Origin: Thalassovita autumnalis
GTDB taxonomy: Bacteria; Pseudomonadota; Alphaproteobacteria; Rhodobacterales; Rhodobacteraceae
NCBI RefSeq assembly: GCF_001458255.1
Contig: NZ_CYSB01000036.1
Coordinates: 80,054-144,053 of the forward strand
Direction: 5' to 3'
Length of the DNA: 64,000 nucleotides
In this document: in pieces, positions 61,934 through 64,000 of the stretch
Position numbering within the stretch: the first letter of the stretch is position 1
Layout of the letters: each line of letters starts with the position of its first letter
Made by a program: the position numbers and the translations under genes
The notes under the pieces: generated by a model
Seen by the model: the letters and a program-made list of their open reading frames with translations, nothing else
Told to the model about the DNA's origin: nothing
The model's database searches: none

Positions 61934-63266
61934 AACACAAACTGTGTCGGTTCTGGTGGTGGATGATGACCGCGAAATGCGCCTGTCGCTGGTTGATCTG
62001 TTGGAAGCTGCCGACTGGAGGGTTGAGGCCCTGCCAAGGGCCGAAAAGGTTGCCGAACATCTCAGCCATTTCCAACCCGATGTGATCTTGTCAGATGTAC
62101 GGATGCCCGGCATGTCGGGCCTTGAGCTGCTGGCCTCCCTGGATGCCGATACCGCACCACCGCTTGTGTTGATTTCGGCCCATGGGGATATCTCGATGGC
62201 GGTTAGCGCGATGCAGGCGGGCGCCTATAGTTTCGTCGAAAAACCCTATGAACCCCGCCGCCTGTTGAGCATCCTGCGCCACGCGGCCGAACAGCATCAG
62301 ATGCGCCGCACCACTGAACGGCTGCGCGCCCGGCTGGCGCGCCTCTCGGGGCTGGACCGGGTGCTGCTGGGTGCAACGCCTGAACTGGCCAATCTGCGCG
62401 AAGACATCCTGGATGTCGCCGAAAGCCCTGCCGCGGTGCTGATCCAGGGGGAAACCGGCACTGGCAAAGAACTGGTGGCACGGGCGCTGCATGATCTGGG
62501 GCCGCAGGCCGATGGGCCGTTCCTGGCCCTGAACTGCGCTGCGCTGAACCCTGCCACTTTTGAAAGTGAGATGTTTGGCGAGGCCGGCCACCACGAAGGC
62601 AAGCTGCTGCTGGCAGACGGCGGCACGCTGTTCCTTGATGAAATCCTGTCCTGCCCGCCTGAGGTACAGGCCAAGCTGTTGCGGGTGATTGAGGACAAAC
62701 AGGTGACCCCGCTTGGCGCGAGCCGTCCGGTGCCACTGCGTTTTCGGGTCGTCTCGGCCACCAATGAAGACATGGCCGAAGCCATCGCCGCAAAACGCTT
62801 CCGTCAGGATTTGTCGTTCCGGATCAACACGGTCGAGCTGATCCTGCCAACACTGCGCGCCCGGCGCGGTGATCTGGTGTTGCTGTTTACCCATTTTCTG
62901 GAACATTACGCCCAGACCTATGAGGTGGAGCCGCCCAACCTCACCCAAGAGGACCTGACAGCGTTGATGGCGCATGACTGGCCCGGCAACGTGCGCGAAT
63001 TGCGCAATGTCGCCGAACGCCGGGTTCTGGCCGCACGGCGCGGCGGTGGCTCGGTCACCCGTGCGCTGCGGGTGGATCTCAGCGTGGATGAGGTGCCTGA
63101 TACCCTGCGCGAAGCCGTCGCCGCCTATGAGCGCGCGTTGATCGGCAAAGCCATCACCGCCCATCAGGGCCGGATGGAGGCCGTTGCCGAAGCGCTGGGC
63201 ATCGGTCGCCGCACCCTCAATGAGAAGATCGTCAAACTGGGCCTTGATAAGGACGCGCTGCTGTAA
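61926..63266 (+). CDS. dctD: DctD-like NtrC-family response regulator lacking the GAFTGA loop
   Basis: 446 residues: receiver (Asp57 in ILSDVRMPG), AAA+ domain with Walker A GETGTGKE (175-182), Walker B GGTLFLDEI, arginine-finger region FRQDLSFRINTVELILP, and a C-terminal helix-turn-helix (MEAVAEALGIGRRTLNEKI). Between FESEMFG and ADGGTLFLDE only 11 residues occur where sigma-54 activators have about 19, and the GAFTGA loop that contacts sigma-54 is absent. This protein therefore probably does not activate sigma-54 promoters. Some Rhodobacter NtrC-type proteins show the same loss and work with sigma-70. Confidence 0.9.
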   Translation: MTETQTVSVLVVDDDREMRLSLVDLLEAADWRVEALPRAEKVAEHLSHFQPDVILSDVRMPGMSGLELLASLDADTAPPLVLISAHGDISMAVSAMQAGAYSFVEKPYEPRRLLSILRHAAEQHQMRRTTERLRARLARLSGLDRVLLGATPELANLREDILDVAESPAAVLIQGETGTGKELVARALHDLGPQADGPFLALNCAALNPATFESEMFGEAGHHEGKLLLADGGTLFLDEILSCPPEVQAKLLRVIEDKQVTPLGASRPVPLRFRVVSATNEDMAEAIAAKRFRQDLSFRINTVELILPTLRARRGDLVLLFTHFLEHYAQTYEVEPPNLTQEDLTALMAHDWPGNVRELRNVAERRVLAARRGGGSVTRALRVDLSVDEVPDTLREAVAAYERALIGKAITAHQGRMEAVAEALGIGRRTLNEKIVKLGLDKDALL

Positions 63267-63344
63267 CTGCGGCGGCTGATTTTGTTCTTGGCAATTTTGC
63301 GATGCTCGCTATGAGTGTTGTTGGTTTGTGCTTTTCTTATTTGG

Positions 63345-63752
63345 ATGATTTCCTTGACCTCATTTTTGCGCGCCGCAACCCTGGCCTGTTTCGCCACTTT
63401 CACCGCCACATCCGCCCTGGCCGAAGATACGCTCTGTCAATTCTCCAAATGGCGCGGGGCCCCTGCCGACATCGCTATGAGTTGGACCGGGTCAGCTTTT
63501 GTGCTGCGGACGGACGCTTCTGGCGACAATATCTCTTTGAAATTTAACGAAGAATCATCGGATTGGATCCCGATGAAACGCAGTTCCAATGGTCGTTTTG
63601 ATACTTTTGTGTATCGGCGCACTGCCAAGCCAGCGCCGGGGTTTATCAAACGGGCCCGGTTCAGTTTCCGGATCTATCCAGATGGCAAGTGCAAGGGCTT
63701 TGTGGAGGCCACAGGTTTCCCACTGTTGGAGGCCACCGGCAAGACCCGCTAA
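63345..63752 (+). CDS. Small exported protein of unknown function
   Basis: 135 residues. A clear signal peptide (about 1-26, ending TATSALA before EDTLCQF) precedes a mature domain of about 109 residues rich in aromatic and charged residues, with two Cys (LCQF and GKCKGF) that may form a disulfide. I do not recognise the family. ATG 63345 gives a clean signal peptide; a GTG at 63315 is in frame but adds an odd stretch, and no strong ribosome site is seen for either. It lies between dctD and the TRAP binding protein, followed by a terminator. Confidence 0.6.
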   Translation: MISLTSFLRAATLACFATFTATSALAEDTLCQFSKWRGAPADIAMSWTGSAFVLRTDASGDNISLKFNEESSDWIPMKRSSNGRFDTFVYRRTAKPAPGFIKRARFSFRIYPDGKCKGFVEATGFPLLEATGKTR

Positions 63753-63753
63753 G

Positions 63754-63782
63754 CCTGCGGATTTCCGCAGGGCCAGTTTTTA
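63754..63782 (+). terminator. Terminator after the small exported protein gene
   Basis: CCTGCGGA and TCCGCAGG form an 8-bp stem with a two-base TT core (in practice a 4-base loop), followed by GCCAGTTTTT. It separates dctBD and the exported protein from the TRAP gene. Confidence 0.7.
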
Positions 63783-63873
63783 GGCCCGCGCGGTTTCCTT
63801 CATAGCCAAGCACGCGGCGATCCGCCAAACTTCCTGCCATCCAAATGATGTTGGATCTTGGGAGGATCTGAAG

Positions 63874-64000
63874 ATGAAAAAGTTTTTGACCCACGCAGCC
63901 GTTGCTGCGTTGGCGGCAGGTTTTGCAACCGAAACCATGGCGACCGAATGGAATGTTTCGCTTTGGGGCAAGCGTCGTGCGTTTACGGAGCATGTTGAGA
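63874..64000 (+). CDS. dctP: TRAP transporter binding protein DctP-like (5' part)
   Basis: The first 42 codons, cut by the window end. A signal peptide (KKFLTHAAVAALAAGFATET) is followed by EWNVSLWGKRRAFTEHVE, which fits the start of DctP-family TRAP binding proteins. ATG 63874 follows GGGAGGATCTGAAG. Location after dctBD suggests a C4-dicarboxylate TRAP system. An inverted repeat ATCCAA-N6-TTGGAT (63839-63856) lies just upstream of the ribosome site. I see no sigma-54 promoter (GG-N10-GC) in the 120 bases before the gene. Confidence 0.75.
   Translation, partial: MKKFLTHAAVAALAAGFATETMATEWNVSLWGKRRAFTEHVE

Noticed and set aside
63753..63873. Sigma-54 promoter before dctP
   Set aside because: No GG-N10-GC core of the TGGCAC-N5-TTGC type was found by eye, which also fits DctD lacking GAFTGA.

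Overview
The window looks like chromosomal DNA from a marine alphaproteobacterium of the Rhodobacteraceae (Roseobacter group). The evidence is a GC-rich, tightly packed gene layout, a Na+-translocating NQR complex, many sugar and organic-acid ABC/TRAP systems, methylamine- and carnitine-type enzymes, and a DctBD pair. This assignment comes from gene content and codon style only; no rRNA or tRNA gene is present to confirm it. I saw no integrase, transposase, phage gene or CRISPR array.

Layout. (1) 49-7406: nqrABCDEF on the + strand with the maturation genes apbE and nqrM divergent from it. (2) 7430-12078: an XRE-cupin regulator with a dimethylglycine-dehydrogenase-like flavoprotein, divergent from a carnitine-3-dehydrogenase-like enzyme, then a carboxymuconolactone-decarboxylase-family protein. 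(3) 12537-24342: one long operon of ten genes. It holds a CUT2 sugar ABC importer, a SorC-type regulator, an aldo/keto reductase, a GlpD/EryB-like flavoprotein, an LsrF-like class I aldolase, an FGGY kinase, a GMC oxidoreductase and an LsrG-like small monooxygenase. It mixes parts known from autoinducer-2 (Lsr) and erythritol (Ery) catabolism and matches neither pathway fully. (4) 24479-33660: a ferric/organophosphate-type ABC importer, two inositol-monophosphatase-family enzymes, a LacI regulator, a dual-specificity-type phosphatase and a TerC/DUF475 membrane protein. Matching palindromes built on TTGCACA/TGTGCAA halves lie before the transporter and before the phosphatase. The binding-protein gene is interrupted by an in-frame TAG, and another in-frame TAG lies near the start of the permease. 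(5) 33812-36333: an IclR regulator and an acyl-CoA synthetase. (6) 36408-49692: a LacI regulator divergent from a xyloside-type operon (ABC importer, two isomerase/oxidoreductase pairs, aldo/keto reductase, GH43, beta-propeller) with two TGTAATCGATTRCA operators. (7) 49710-51437: a fasciclin protein and a YjhX (TopAI)-GNAT pair resembling a toxin-antitoxin module. (8) 51545-58164: a glucose/mannose-type ABC operon divergent from an OmpR-type two-component system, with five TGTTACA-like heptamers on an exact 10-bp grid between them. (9) 58168-64000: an MFS carrier with a chalcone-isomerase-like partner, DctB/DctD, a small exported protein and the start of a TRAP binding protein. DctD has lost the GAFTGA loop.

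Together the genes describe a scavenger living on plant- or algae-derived carbohydrates, phosphoesters, methylated amines and C4-dicarboxylates, with each uptake system carrying its own local regulator. The best candidates for something undescribed are the hybrid Lsr/Ery operon (3), the LacI-controlled putative phosphoester uptake and dephosphorylation regulon (4), and the DctD without GAFTGA (9).
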